Of a stretch of 64,000 nucleotides of DNA, positions 44,729 to 54,054 are shown one piece after another. Source of the DNA: Rhodopseudomonas palustris (GTDB lineage: Bacteria; Pseudomonadota; Alphaproteobacteria; Rhizobiales; Xanthobacteraceae); assembly GCF_034479375.1 (NCBI RefSeq), contig NZ_CP140155.1, positions 2,728,001 through 2,792,000 on the forward strand. The letters are read 5' to 3'. A program made the position numbers and the translations under genes. The notes under the pieces were generated by a model. The model was given only the letters and a program-made list of their open reading frames with translations, ran no database searches and had not been told where the DNA came from. Within the stretch, counting starts at the first letter, position 1, and every line of letters begins with the position of its first letter.

Positions 44729-45733
44729 TTACGAGACTGCAGCCTCGTGCTGGCGCGGAGCAGTGAGCGACGCGCGCTCGGACCGCCACCATTCCACCAG
44801 ATCGGCCAGGCCCTGTTCGAGCTGCACCGTGGCGCGAAACCCGAGCAGCCGCTCCGCCTTCTCCGTCGATGCCAGCCGGCGCGGCACTGGATTGATCGAA
44901 CGCTCCGGAGCGAATTCGGGTGCGAGGCTGCGATGGCCCATCACCGAGGCCAGCGCCGCCGCGAGTTGCGCGAGGCTGGTTTCAGTTTCGCTGGCAACGT
45001 TGAACACCTCGTCTGTGGCCTCTGCCCGGGCGCCGAGAATGTTGGCCCGCGCGACGTCCCGGACGTGAATGAAATCCATAGTCTGCCGGCCGTCGCCGAA
45101 GATGATCGGCGGCAGCCCGGCGTCGAGCCGTTCCATCCAGCGGATCAGGACCTCGGTGTAGCGACCGTGGATGTCCATGCGGTCGCCGTAGACGTTGAAG
45201 TAACGGAACGCGACGTAGTCGAGCCCATGCATGTCGTTGTAGGCCCGCAGCAGCCCTTCATTGAAGGCCTTCGCGGCGCCATAGAGCGTCCTGTTGTCGT
45301 AGGGATTCTGCCGCTCGGTCGTCGGGAACTCGTCGGCCATGCCGTACACCGACGCCGAGGACGCGGCGATGACCTTCTCGATGTTGTATTTGACGCACAG
45401 ATCGAGCAGGTCGAAGGTCGCGTCCACCATGACTTCCTTGGCAAGGCGAGGCTCGGCGGCGCAGTGGGTAATTCGCAGCGCGGCCTGATGAAACACGATA
45501 TCCGCCGACTTGACGAGCGAGCCGAGCAGCTTGTTGTCCCGGATGTCGCCCACCATCAGCCTGACCGGTCCACGATCGAGAGCCCGCCGAAGATTCTCCG
45601 CCCGTCCTCTGATCATGTTGTCGAGTGCGACGATTTCGACGCAGCCCTCGTCGCACAATTGGTCGATGATATGCGATCCGATGAACCCGGCTCCGCCGGT
45701 GACCAGAATTCGCTTTCCCTTCAGATCGGCCAA
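44729..45733 (-). CDS. NAD-dependent sugar-nucleotide epimerase/dehydratase
   Basis: 334 residues from TTG 45733, chosen for the AGGAG 6 bases upstream; no ATG fits. Extended [21 protein letters not shown] (NAD loop, residues 10-25), SSASVYG with catalytic Ser, YGAAK (Tyr 151, Lys 155), FRYFNVYGDRMDIHGRYTEVLIRW, and DGRQTMDFIHVRDVA. WbpP/GalE/RmlB-like. Together with the aminotransferase immediately upstream (64-base gap, same strand) it probably modifies a UDP-sugar: C4 epimerisation or 4,6-dehydration. The substrate is not decided by sequence alone. Confidence 0.92.
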   Translation of the reverse strand: MADLKGKRILVTGGAGFIGSHIIDQLCDEGCVEIVALDNMIRGRAENLRRALDRGPVRLMVGDIRDNKLLGSLVKSADIVFHQAALRITHCAAEPRLAKEVMVDATFDLLDLCVKYNIEKVIAASSASVYGMADEFPTTERQNPYDNRTLYGAAKAFNEGLLRAYNDMHGLDYVAFRYFNVYGDRMDIHGRYTEVLIRWMERLDAGLPPIIFGDGRQTMDFIHVRDVARANILGARAEATDEVFNVASETETSLAQLAAALASVMGHRSLAPEFAPERSINPVPRRLASTEKAERLLGFRATVQLEQGLADLVEWWRSERASLTAPRQHEAAVS

Positions 45734-45797
45734 GACGCTCTCCTGTTGTTGGATCCGCCAACAGCGGCGCGCAAGCGCCGCCGTGCTCGCGCGGGAC

Positions 45798-46907
45798 TTA
45801 CGCAGCCTCGACGAAACGAATCTTCCGAAGTTGCTCGACCACTTCGGCCACATGCTCGGGCCGCAGCTCCGGATAGATCGGAAGCGACAGGAAGCGCTTG
45901 GCCAACCCCTCGGTAACCGGCAGATCGCCGGCGCGATAGCCGAGATCGGCGTAGGCTTTCTGCAGATGCACGGGAACGGGATAGTGGATCCCCACGCCGA
46001 TGCCGGCTTGCTGCAGCATGCTCAGCGTCTCGTCGCGCCTCGGCAGGCAGAGCGCATAGACATGATAGACGTGCCGGCTGTGGGCGGGCGGCTGCGGGCG
46101 CACACATTCCAGCTTCGCGAGCTGGCGATCATAGTCCGCCGCCGCCGCGCGGCGCCCTTCTGTCCAGGCTTCGATGTAGTTCATCTTGACGTTCAGCACC
46201 GCGCCCTGGATGCCGTCCATCCGATAATTGTAACCGGAGACGACGTGGTTGTATTTGGTTTCCTGGCCCCAGTCGCGCAGCAGCGCGACCCGCTTGGCCA
46301 ATTCGGGCTGATTGGTGACGACCGCGCCGCCCTCGCCATAAGCGCCAAGGTTCTTGCCCGGATAGAAGCTGAAGCAGCCGAAATCGCCGATCGACCCCGC
46401 ACGCCGTCCCTTGTATTCGGCGCCATGCGCCTGCGCGGCATCCTCGATCACGACCAGGCCGCGGCGGCGCGCGATCTCCATGATCGGGTCCATGTCGGCC
46501 ATCAGCCCATGTAGATGCACCGGCAGGATCGCCTTTGTCCGCTCGGTGATTGCGGCCTCGACCTGGGCCGGGTCCATCGTCCAGGTCACAGGATCGACAT
46601 CGACGAAGACAGGCTTCGCGCCGCTGTAGAGCACGGCGGCGGTGGTCGCGACGAAGGTCATCGAGACGGTGATGACTTCGTCGCCGGGCCCGACGCCGGC
46701 CGCGACCAAAGCGAGATGCAGCGCAGAGGTCCCGCTATTGACCGCGAGACAATGGCCGACATTGCAGTATTCGGCAAAGCACTTCTCGAACGCCGACACT
46801 TCGGGTCCCAACACGAACTGCGTGCTCTCGATGGCACGCGAGATCGCGGCGTCGACCTCGGGCTTGATCTGGCGATACTGCGCTTTCAAATCCAGAAAAG
46901 GTACCAA
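45798..46907 (-). CDS. DegT-family aminotransferase, WbpE-like
   Basis: 369 residues. The start is TTG at 46907, with AGAGGA 10 bases upstream. FLDLKAQYRQIKPEVDAAI N-terminus, VNSGTSALHLALVAAGVGPGDEVIT, EDAAQAHGAEYKG, and PLP lysine in FYPGKNLGAYGEGG (Lys 185). The sequence type matches WbpE, which aminates UDP-3-keto-GlcNAcA to UDP-GlcNAc3NA. The next genes upstream on the same strand encode a WbpD-like acetyltransferase and a WbpB-like oxidoreductase, completing the three later steps of the UDP-2,3-diacetamido-glucuronate route. A WbpA (6-dehydrogenase) is not in the window. Confidence 0.92.
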   Translation of the reverse strand: MVPFLDLKAQYRQIKPEVDAAISRAIESTQFVLGPEVSAFEKCFAEYCNVGHCLAVNSGTSALHLALVAAGVGPGDEVITVSMTFVATTAAVLYSGAKPVFVDVDPVTWTMDPAQVEAAITERTKAILPVHLHGLMADMDPIMEIARRRGLVVIEDAAQAHGAEYKGRRAGSIGDFGCFSFYPGKNLGAYGEGGAVVTNQPELAKRVALLRDWGQETKYNHVVSGYNYRMDGIQGAVLNVKMNYIEAWTEGRRAAAADYDRQLAKLECVRPQPPAHSRHVYHVYALCLPRRDETLSMLQQAGIGVGIHYPVPVHLQKAYADLGYRAGDLPVTEGLAKRFLSLPIYPELRPEHVAEVVEQLRKIRFVEAA

Positions 46908-46934
46908 TGCTCGATGTCCTCTGATGCGGCGCCG

Positions 46935-46995
46935 CCGGCGCGGGTCGGTCGATTTAATTTAAATATATTATTCAAATTAAATCACACCCGACATA
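46935..46995. promoter_or_regulatory. AT-rich island upstream of the WbpE-like gene
   Basis: GATTTAATTTAAATATATTATTC followed by AAATTAAATCAC within about 45 bases, the most concentrated example of the TTTAATT word with an inverted copy (ATTTAATTT and AAATTAAAT about 15 bases apart). Confidence 0.5.
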
Positions 46996-47057
46996 AAATG
47001 AAAATGGTTATCTGCACGAATTATATCCGATCGACGTTTTGGTGAATCGCCGCGCGG

Positions 47058-47564
47058 CTATGCGGTGCGGCGCGCGGCCGCGATCAACGGCGCCGCCTTG
47101 GATGCCGGCAGAATGCGTGCGGGCACCCCCGCCACCACGGCCCCGGCCGGAACGTCCTTCGTCACCACCGCGCCCGCGCCGACAATAGCGTCGGCACCGA
47201 TGCTGATGCCGCACAGGATGGTCGCGTTGGACCCGATCGAGGCTCGCTTGCCGACCCGCGTCGGCTCGACCGTCCAGTCGGCCGGTCCTTGCGGTTGCCC
47301 GTCCGCCGTCGTGGCCCGCGGATATTTGTCGTTGGTGAACATCACCCCGTGTCCGACGAACACCTCGTCCTCGATGGTGACGGCTTCGCAGATGAAACTG
47401 TGCGACGAGATCTTGCACCTGGCGCCGATGCTGGCTCCGGCCTGGATTTCGACGAACGTTCCCAGCCTGGTTTCGTCGCCGATCGAGCAACCATAGAGAT
47501 TGACGAGATCCGGATGGAAGATCCGCACGTCGCGACCGAGTTGCACGTCTTTTGCGATAGGCAT
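47058..47564 (-). CDS. WbpD-like N-acetyltransferase (left-handed beta-helix)
   Basis: 168 residues, ATG 47564 with an AAGAGG leader. Hexapeptide repeats throughout ([109 protein letters not shown]). The GHGVMFTND stretch is characteristic of the WbpD/PglD-like UDP-amino-sugar N-acetyltransferases. It would acetylate the 3-amino group introduced by the WbpE-like enzyme, making UDP-GlcNAc(3NAc)A. Cytoplasmic, probably trimeric. Confidence 0.92.
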   Translation of the reverse strand: MPIAKDVQLGRDVRIFHPDLVNLYGCSIGDETRLGTFVEIQAGASIGARCKISSHSFICEAVTIEDEVFVGHGVMFTNDKYPRATTADGQPQGPADWTVEPTRVGKRASIGSNATILCGISIGADAIVGAGAVVTKDVPAGAVVAGVPARILPASKAAPLIAAARRTA

Positions 47565-47595
47565 CGCCTCTTCTCCAAAGCGTTACGTGGACACT

Positions 47596-49101
47596 TCAAA
47601 CAGCATTGCGGCCGGCCCGCGCTGCCGCACCGCGAACGACGCCGCCGCCGAATCTGCCGATGACGGACAGAACGAGTCTGGCCGACGCATCGAGCTCCGG
47701 CAGCAGCGGATGCTTCACGGCGATCAGGGCGAGGAACCACGCCCCCGCCGTGGCGGCAGCCGCTACGAGAATGCCGGCGACTGGGCCGATCAGCCCGTAT
47801 CCGATCAGTCCGACGCCGATCGCGGCGGTTGCGCCGCTGCACAGCGCGACGATCCCGCTCTTCCATATCGCGTGAGCGATATCGGCCCAGCGCAGTTCCA
47901 GGTGCCGACTGATGAAGTGAATGGCCACGGCTGCCTGGAAGGGGAGTGTCAGCAATGCCGATGCGGCGACCGCCTCCACGCCGGCGTAGGACGCGGCGAA
48001 AACCACCAGCAGCGACGGCGGCAGCGAAATCAACGACGACACCAGCGTATCGCGCACGCTGCCGGCGGCCACCAGCACAGGATAGGTCAGGCTTGCGGCG
48101 AACAGCGACAGGCTCCCGACGCAGAGGAATTGGACCAGCGGCACCACTTCGAGCCAGGAGGGTCCGAGCCAGACCAGGATGATCGGCTTGGCCATGACGG
48201 CCATCACCGTCAGGACCGGCCAGTGCAGAGCGGTGAGCAGCGCGACCGCGTGCAGATAGATGCGCTTCAGGTCTCCGCCCACGCTGGTCTGGGCAAAGAT
48301 CGCCGGCATGATGACCGGACCGATCACCTGCGTCACCAACTTGTCGAACACCTGGGTGAGGTTGACGGCCCGGCTGTAAAGGCCGGCAGACGCGAAATCC
48401 AGGATACGCGCGAGGAACAGCTGCGGCGCCGAATTATAGAAGACGTTGATGAGGACGACACCGCTCGAATACAGGCCGAAACGCACGATTCCAGCACAGC
48501 CGGACAGCGAGGGCCGGAAGATTCGCAGGTCGCGGCGGGTGGCCACGAGATGGACCGCTTGCACGGCGCTGCCGGCGATCATTCCCCAGATCGGGGCCAG
48601 ATAGCTGAAGCCCATCACCGCCAGCACGATCGAAACCACCACGATGGTGAAATTGCAGGAGAGATTGCTCGCCGCGATGACGCCGAACTGCATGTTGCGG
48701 CGAAGCAGCGCGACGATCGTCATCGAGAACGGCATGATCGCAAAATTGAGAACCGCGACGGCGATGCCGGCCTTCAGGTCGTCCGAGCCCGACATCCTTC
48801 CCGCGAAATCGCTCAGCAGGTACAGGCCCAGGCCGATGCCGAGCGACAGGCCGAGCGTGACCGTGAACGCCGTCCGGATATCGCCTTCCGACAGGGACTC
48901 CTTCTGGATCAGATAATTCGCGCCACCGAACTCTTGCGACGACGCCGCGAACACCGAGGTGATCGCGGTGACGACCGCGTAGGTCCCGAATTCTGCCGGT
49001 GTCAGCAGTCTCGACAGCACGGCCGTCGAGACGAAGAAGAGCAGCAGGCTGGCGTAGCGCTCGATCGCGGACATTAAGATTGAGCGTTGGACAGAATTCA
49101 T
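47596..49101 (-). CDS. Wzx-type polysaccharide flippase (MOP superfamily)
   Basis: 501 residues, with about 12 to 14 hydrophobic segments (YASLLLFFVSTAVLSRLLTPAEFGTYAVVTAITSVFAA, AFTVTLGLSLGIGLGLYLLSDF, IAVAVLNFAIMPFSMTIVALLRR and others). The N-terminal LSRLLTPAEFGTYAVV motif is typical of Wzx/MATE-like lipopolysaccharide and EPS flippases. It moves the undecaprenyl-linked repeat unit across the inner membrane. It lies between WbpB- and WbpD-like genes on the same strand, 31 bases upstream of the latter. An alternative start is the ATG at 49074. Confidence 0.93.
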   Translation of the reverse strand: MNSVQRSILMSAIERYASLLLFFVSTAVLSRLLTPAEFGTYAVVTAITSVFAASSQEFGGANYLIQKESLSEGDIRTAFTVTLGLSLGIGLGLYLLSDFAGRMSGSDDLKAGIAVAVLNFAIMPFSMTIVALLRRNMQFGVIAASNLSCNFTIVVVSIVLAVMGFSYLAPIWGMIAGSAVQAVHLVATRRDLRIFRPSLSGCAGIVRFGLYSSGVVLINVFYNSAPQLFLARILDFASAGLYSRAVNLTQVFDKLVTQVIGPVIMPAIFAQTSVGGDLKRIYLHAVALLTALHWPVLTVMAVMAKPIILVWLGPSWLEVVPLVQFLCVGSLSLFAASLTYPVLVAAGSVRDTLVSSLISLPPSLLVVFAASYAGVEAVAASALLTLPFQAAVAIHFISRHLELRWADIAHAIWKSGIVALCSGATAAIGVGLIGYGLIGPVAGILVAAAATAGAWFLALIAVKHPLLPELDASARLVLSVIGRFGGGVVRGAAARAGRNAV

Positions 49102-49154
49102 CGCGAAGCCGCCGCAGCTACCGGACAGACGAAGGATCGGGAGCTCCCGTCACA

Positions 49155-50213
49155 TCAGGCAACCCGGACTCCCTCGGAAATCCGGCGCGGTTGCTTGAGA
49201 CGGACCGGCCTGCCGTGATCGGCGATCGAGCGCGATGCGGCTTCCAGCACTTCGATGACCCGGAGGCCGGACAGGCCATCGGAGATCGGCGTCGCGCCGG
49301 TCCGCACGCATTCGAGGAAATGCTCGACCTCGGTCTGCAGGGCCTCCTTCGTCGAAATGTTGGGCGCCCACATGTCGCCGGCCCGATAGCCGATCCGGAA
49401 CTGATGCGCGTTCTCCGGCGATTCATTGAGGGTGATGCCCTTGTCGTAGACCTTGATCTTCTCGGTCGGCTCGAGATCGTCATACACGATCATCTTCTTG
49501 CTGCCGCCGACGAAGGTCTGTCGCACCTTGATCGGCGAGAGCCAGTTGACGCTGACATGGGCAACGCATTTGCTCTCGAAGAACATGGTGATATGCGCCA
49601 TGTTCTCCGGCGATCCGGCGACATGGGACGATCCTGTCGCCGACACCGCGACGGGATCCTCGTTCAGCAAGTACTGAATGATCGAAATGTCGTGCACCGC
49701 CAGGTCCCAGATCACGTTGACGTCGCTCTGGAACAGCCCCAGGCTCGACCGCGTGCTGTCATAGTAATAGAGGTCGCCGAGCTGATCCTGAGTGATCAGG
49801 TCGCGGATCTTCTGCACCGCCGGCGTATACAGGAAGGTGTGATCCACCATCAGCGCCAGGCCTCGGCGGTCGGCCTCGTCGATCAGACGACTGACCAGAT
49901 CGGCGCTCGGCGCGAGCGGCTTTTCGACCAGGACGTGCTTGCCGGCCTTGAGCGCGGCCATTGCCAGGTCGTAATGCGTGCGAACCGGCGTCGCGATGGC
50001 GATCGCATCGATGCTCGGGTCCTCGAGCAGATCCTCGTAGCGATTGGTGGTGGCCACCCCGGGATAGAGATGACTGCTCGCCACCAGCTTCGCCGGATCG
50101 AGGTCGGCAACGCCGACGACACGGGCGGAAGGGTTGCTGACGAAGTTGCGTACGAGATTCGGCCCCCAATAGCCGTATCCGACGACGCCAATTCCAACGC
50201 GGCCATTTGTCAT
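49155..50213 (-). CDS. Gfo/Idh/MocA-family oxidoreductase, WbpB-like
   Basis: 352 residues from ATG 50213; a TTG 12 bases upstream is also in frame. NAD-binding loop GIGVVGYGYWGPNLVRNF, VGVADLDPAKL, and VLVEKPLAPSADLVSRLIDEADRRGLALMVDHTFLYTPAVQKIRDLI (catalytic Lys and His region of the family). This WlbA/WbpB type oxidises UDP-GlcNAc uronate at C3, feeding the WbpE-like transaminase. It is first in the minus-strand run with flippase, acetyltransferase, aminotransferase and epimerase, and is preceded by an AT-rich island. Confidence 0.92.
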   Translation of the reverse strand: MTNGRVGIGVVGYGYWGPNLVRNFVSNPSARVVGVADLDPAKLVASSHLYPGVATTNRYEDLLEDPSIDAIAIATPVRTHYDLAMAALKAGKHVLVEKPLAPSADLVSRLIDEADRRGLALMVDHTFLYTPAVQKIRDLITQDQLGDLYYYDSTRSSLGLFQSDVNVIWDLAVHDISIIQYLLNEDPVAVSATGSSHVAGSPENMAHITMFFESKCVAHVSVNWLSPIKVRQTFVGGSKKMIVYDDLEPTEKIKVYDKGITLNESPENAHQFRIGYRAGDMWAPNISTKEALQTEVEHFLECVRTGATPISDGLSGLRVIEVLEAASRSIADHGRPVRLKQPRRISEGVRVA

Positions 50214-50225
50214 GAAATTCGCCAA

Positions 50226-50399
50226 CCCCGCTATTTAATTTAGATTATTGTTGATTATTTCTATTTTAATTGCAACCGGTTTTAAATGTATAATTCAACA
50301 TAGTTTACGCGTCTTGGCGGACGGCCGTCGCGCATCGATTTGCGGCGAATTCAGCCGATCTCCATCGTAGCCGCCGGCCGCGCCCGCCGGGTCGCGCGC
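50226..50399. promoter_or_regulatory. AT-rich island upstream of the WbpB-like gene
   Basis: From 50230 to about 50310 the gap is mostly A/T (CTATTTAATTTAGATTATTG, TATTTTAATTGC, TTTTAAATGTATAATTC). It carries the promoter for the diamino-sugar operon and probably an AT-binding repressor site. The last 90 bases are GC-rich. Confidence 0.5.
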
Positions 50400-51827
50400 T
50401 CAATACTCCCGGATGCTCTCGTCGAGGCCGCGGAGCAGCGGATACAGGAAATACGAGATCACGCTGCGCTGTCCGACTTTCAACTCGGCGGTCACCGCCA
50501 TGCCGGGAATGAGCTGAACCTGCCCCGACGGAATTCGCAGCTTGCTGTCGGTCACATCCACCAGCACCCGATAATAGGGCGCGGGGCTGCGACGCGCCGC
50601 GTCGGTCTTCGCGTCGGGATTGAAAGCATCCTCGCTGACGACGCGGACCAGACCCGTTGCCGTTCCATATTTCTGAAACGGGAACGCCTCAAACTTCAGA
50701 CGGACCGCCTGCCCGACGGCGATCTGGCCGATGTCGCGGCCCTCGATATTGGCTTCGACCTGCAGCGGCACATTCCGCGGCACGAGGACAAACAATGTCT
50801 CGGCCTCCTTCGCCACCGATCCGACGGTCCGGTTCGCGATTTCCAGCACGACGGCATCGATGGGAGCCGTCAGAACGATGAGCTGACGGCGAAGCTCGGC
50901 CTTCTTCAGCTCTTCCGCCGCACCACTGCGCTTGCTCAGCGTCTCGACGAGCTCCTGATAGGTGGCGCGCTTGAATTCCTCGATGAAGACCTGTCGATCC
51001 GCGTTGGCCTTTTCGATCTTGTGCGCGGCATCGACCTGATTGCCCCGCGTCCGCGACAGGTTGCTCTCGACCTCGAGACGCGCATCCTTCGACAGCAGGA
51101 AGTTCAGCCTGGATCCGACCTCCTTGGCCATCAGGCTGGTGCGCATCGATTCGATGGATTTCATCGTTTCGAGTCGCTGCGTGAGGACCGTCTCCTCGTC
51201 CTGGCCGGTCTGCAGAACCGCGCGGGCGCTTGCGATCTGGGCGTCGAACGTCGTCAACTGCGTCGCGTAGAACGATTTGCGCTGCGCGAACAGCTTGCTC
51301 TGCAGGATCGCATCGGGATTGGCCGGATCGGGCAGCACGTAGTCGCGCCCGTCGAGCTCGGCCCTGAACCGTTCGATCGTCGCATCGAGGGCCGCGACTT
51401 TCACGCGCAACTGGTCGAGATCGGCCTGGGAGAATGTCGGATCGAGCGTCGCCAGCGGATCGCCCTGCTTGACCACGTCTCCGGCCCGGACGTGCATCTG
51501 CCGAATGACGGATGTCTCGAGCGGCTGCAGCACGAGGTTCGGATGGGTCGTCGTGAGCTTCCCCTGCGCCGAGACCACCGTATCGACCCGAGACAGCGAG
51601 GCCCACAGGATCGCGGCGAAGATCAGCGCGACGACGCAATACAGCGTCAGGCGGGCGACGCGCGGCGGCGCGCGCTCTTCGATCTCCACCGCATCGGACT
51701 GGAATTCACCGACGATCTCGGGACGGCGCATGCGCGCGACGCCGGTGCCCGGTCGCTTGCGGCGTTCCGAGCTCGCGGGGCCGCCTGCCGCGGGGCCGGG
51801 CGGTGTCGCGCGCAGGTCGAGATTCAT
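50400..51827 (-). CDS. Type I secretion periplasmic adaptor (HlyD family), second system
   Basis: 475 residues. A 50-residue cytoplasmic N-terminus, one membrane span (about 62-82, LYCVVALIFAAILWASLSRVD), a lipoyl half-motif (LETSVIRQMHVRAGDVVKQGDPLATLDPTFSQ), a long coiled coil with two antiparallel arms (about 130-310), the returning lipoyl half (LIVLTAPIDAVVLEIANRTVGSVAKEAETLFVLVP), and a C-terminal beta domain ending in a hydrophobic VISYFLYPLLRGLDESIREY. It is the HlyD type paired with HlyB-like ABC proteins. Starts 1 base after the stop of the ABC gene. Clearly distinct from the adaptor at 25638-26951, so the locus has two separate exporters. Confidence 0.95.
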   Translation of the reverse strand: MNLDLRATPPGPAAGGPASSERRKRPGTGVARMRRPEIVGEFQSDAVEIEERAPPRVARLTLYCVVALIFAAILWASLSRVDTVVSAQGKLTTTHPNLVLQPLETSVIRQMHVRAGDVVKQGDPLATLDPTFSQADLDQLRVKVAALDATIERFRAELDGRDYVLPDPANPDAILQSKLFAQRKSFYATQLTTFDAQIASARAVLQTGQDEETVLTQRLETMKSIESMRTSLMAKEVGSRLNFLLSKDARLEVESNLSRTRGNQVDAAHKIEKANADRQVFIEEFKRATYQELVETLSKRSGAAEELKKAELRRQLIVLTAPIDAVVLEIANRTVGSVAKEAETLFVLVPRNVPLQVEANIEGRDIGQIAVGQAVRLKFEAFPFQKYGTATGLVRVVSEDAFNPDAKTDAARRSPAPYYRVLVDVTDSKLRIPSGQVQLIPGMAVTAELKVGQRSVISYFLYPLLRGLDESIREY

Positions 51828-51828
51828 C

Positions 51829-54054
51829 TCAGGCCGCCTTCATCTGCTGGTTCCACAAATGCCGATACAGGCTGCACTTGGTGATGAGCTTGTCGTGGTG
51901 ATCGACATCCAGAATGCGACCGCCCTCGATCACCAGGATGGCGTCGGCCTCCGCCAGCATCGAAAGCCTGTGCGAGACGATGATGACGGTTCGCCCGGCC
52001 GCGATCCGACGCAGATTGCGGCGGATGACGGTTTCGCTCTCCGAGTCCAGTGAACTCGTCGCCTCGTCGAGGATGAGGATGCGTGGATCGACAATCAGCG
52101 CGCGCGCGATGGCCAGCCGTTGCTTCTGTCCGCCGGACAGGTTGCTGGCGCCCTCTTCGAGCAGCGTGTCGTAGCCTCGCGGCAGCCGCTGGATGAAATC
52201 GTCGGCGCCCGCGAGTTGCGCCGCCTGGACGATTTCGGCGAAGGTCGCGTCCCGCTTCACGCGCGCGATATTCTCCCGGATCGTGCCGCGGAACAGGAAG
52301 CTGTCCTGCAGGACGACGCCGAGATTCTTGCGGAGGTGAACGAGGTCGACTTCGCGCGCATCATAACCGTCGATCCGCACCAGTCCCTGCTGAACGGGAT
52401 ACAGACCCGACATCAGGCGCGTCAGCGTCGTTTTCCCGGAACCGCTCCGACCGATGATTCCGAAGACCTGCCCCGGGGCGATCGAGAACGACACGTCATC
52501 GAGCGCCGCGGCGCCGTCGGGGCCGTAGCGGAAGGACACGCCTTCGAACTCGACGCTTCCCTTGATGTCGGGGCGCAGGCCGCTGCGCAGCGCTTCGCGC
52601 TCCGGAGCCTGGTTCATGACTTCGCCGAGCATCCTGACCGCCAGAGCGACCTCCTGATACTCGTGCACCATCGTCACCATCTGCACCAACGGTCCCGACA
52701 CACGGCCGGCGAGCATGTTGAAGGCGACCAGCGCGCCGATCGTCATCTCGCCGCTGAAGACAGCGAGGGCGCCGAGGCCGATGATGCCGAGCGTCATCAG
52801 CTTCTCGAGGAAACCGGTGACGGACTGTGCACCGGCCGAGATCTTCTCCACGTTGAACCGCATCGACACCGACTGCGCGCAGCTATCGTCCCAGACCTTG
52901 CGCTGCAGCGGCTCCATCGCCAGCGATTTCACCGTGCGCATGCCGTGCACGGTCTCGACCAGCAGAGCCTGACGCGTGCCCTCGGCCTGGTACAGGCTGA
53001 ACAGGCGACGCCGGAACGGCCCCATCAACAGCACCACGATCGCGCCGCTGAGAAAGGTGAAGGCCAGTACCAGCCCGGTCAGCTTGAGGCTGTACATCGC
53101 CAGCACGGGAATGAAGACCAGCAGCGAGAGCGCGTCCAGGAAGGTGAGAAACAGCCGCCCGGTCAGGAACTCCCGGATGCGGCTAGCCTGCTGCATATGC
53201 TTGATCAACACGCCTGCCGAGATGTGCTCGAAGAACGTCACCGGCAGTCCGAGCAGATGACCGAAGGTCTTCGTGGCGACGCGAATGTCGACCTTGTTTG
53301 TCGCATACAGCATCAGATATCGGCGCAAGAAACTGAAGATCGCATCGAAGATCAGCGCGGCGACGGCTCCGGCCGCTAGAACGTACAGGGTCGTGAAGCT
53401 CTCGTGCACCAGCACCTTGTCGATCACGAGCTGAAAAAAGATGGGGACCACGAGGCCGAGGCCGTAAAGCAGGATGGCGGCGACCGCGACGTCGACGAAC
53501 AGACGCCGCTCGCGCAGGAGTTCGGGGACGAACCAGCGGAAGCCGAAGCTGTTCTCGCCCGTCGCGGCCTTCTGATCCGGTTTGATCAGCAGAACATCGC
53601 CGTTCCAGTTGGCGCAGAACTGCTGCTGGTCGACGAGTAGCGGCTCGTCGCGCCGATCCGCGAGCGGATCAATGATACTGACGCGGGGATCCTCGCTTGC
53701 GCCGCCGGCGCCGGCGACGACCACCCAATTGCCGTTCGCGAGCTGTACCATGGCGGGGAAGGCTTCCCCGAGATTCACCAGGGTCTGCCAGTCCAGCCTC
53801 GCCGTCTTGGCCCTCAGCCCGGCCTGCTTGGCCATCCGCAGCACGGCCTGCACCGGCAGCGCGGTGCCGTCCACGGCGTATGCATGCTTCAACTGTTCGA
53901 CCGACAGATCGACGCCGTGGCGCACCGCCACGAATTCCAGGCAGTGCAGCGCCGTCTGAACCGCGACGCGGTTCTCGACGCCCGGATCGGCCTCGGCCTC
54001 GCTTTCGCGAGCAGGCTGGGCGGGCTCGTCGTTAGCGGAAATTGGATGAAGCAT
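51829..54054 (-). CDS. Type I secretion ABC exporter with inactive C39-like domain (HlyB type)
   Basis: 741 residues. Residues about 25-150 form a C39 peptidase-like domain, but the catalytic Cys position (DCG in true peptidases) appears to be Thr (QTALHCLEFVAVRHG), as in the C39-like domain of HlyB. It should bind rather than cut the substrate. Membrane domain about 160-450. Nucleotide-binding domain with Walker A GRSGSGKTT (about 532), signature LSGGQKQR (about 640), Walker B ILILDEATSSLD and SHRLS. Substrates should carry uncleaved C-terminal RTX signals. The upstream small gene overlaps its start by 23 bases. Its own substrate is not obvious nearby; the giant protein at 18364-23901 is one candidate. 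Confidence 0.94.
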   Translation of the reverse strand: MLHPISANDEPAQPARESEAEADPGVENRVAVQTALHCLEFVAVRHGVDLSVEQLKHAYAVDGTALPVQAVLRMAKQAGLRAKTARLDWQTLVNLGEAFPAMVQLANGNWVVVAGAGGASEDPRVSIIDPLADRRDEPLLVDQQQFCANWNGDVLLIKPDQKAATGENSFGFRWFVPELLRERRLFVDVAVAAILLYGLGLVVPIFFQLVIDKVLVHESFTTLYVLAAGAVAALIFDAIFSFLRRYLMLYATNKVDIRVATKTFGHLLGLPVTFFEHISAGVLIKHMQQASRIREFLTGRLFLTFLDALSLLVFIPVLAMYSLKLTGLVLAFTFLSGAIVVLLMGPFRRRLFSLYQAEGTRQALLVETVHGMRTVKSLAMEPLQRKVWDDSCAQSVSMRFNVEKISAGAQSVTGFLEKLMTLGIIGLGALAVFSGEMTIGALVAFNMLAGRVSGPLVQMVTMVHEYQEVALAVRMLGEVMNQAPEREALRSGLRPDIKGSVEFEGVSFRYGPDGAAALDDVSFSIAPGQVFGIIGRSGSGKTTLTRLMSGLYPVQQGLVRIDGYDAREVDLVHLRKNLGVVLQDSFLFRGTIRENIARVKRDATFAEIVQAAQLAGADDFIQRLPRGYDTLLEEGASNLSGGQKQRLAIARALIVDPRILILDEATSSLDSESETVIRRNLRRIAAGRTVIIVSHRLSMLAEADAILVIEGGRILDVDHHDKLITKCSLYRHLWNQQMKAA

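Noticed and set aside
47500..49077. A 525-codon plus-strand frame opposite the flippase gene
   Set aside because: Composition (His/Asp/Arg/Gln-rich) is typical of antisense shadow, while the minus strand encodes a clear multi-span flippase.
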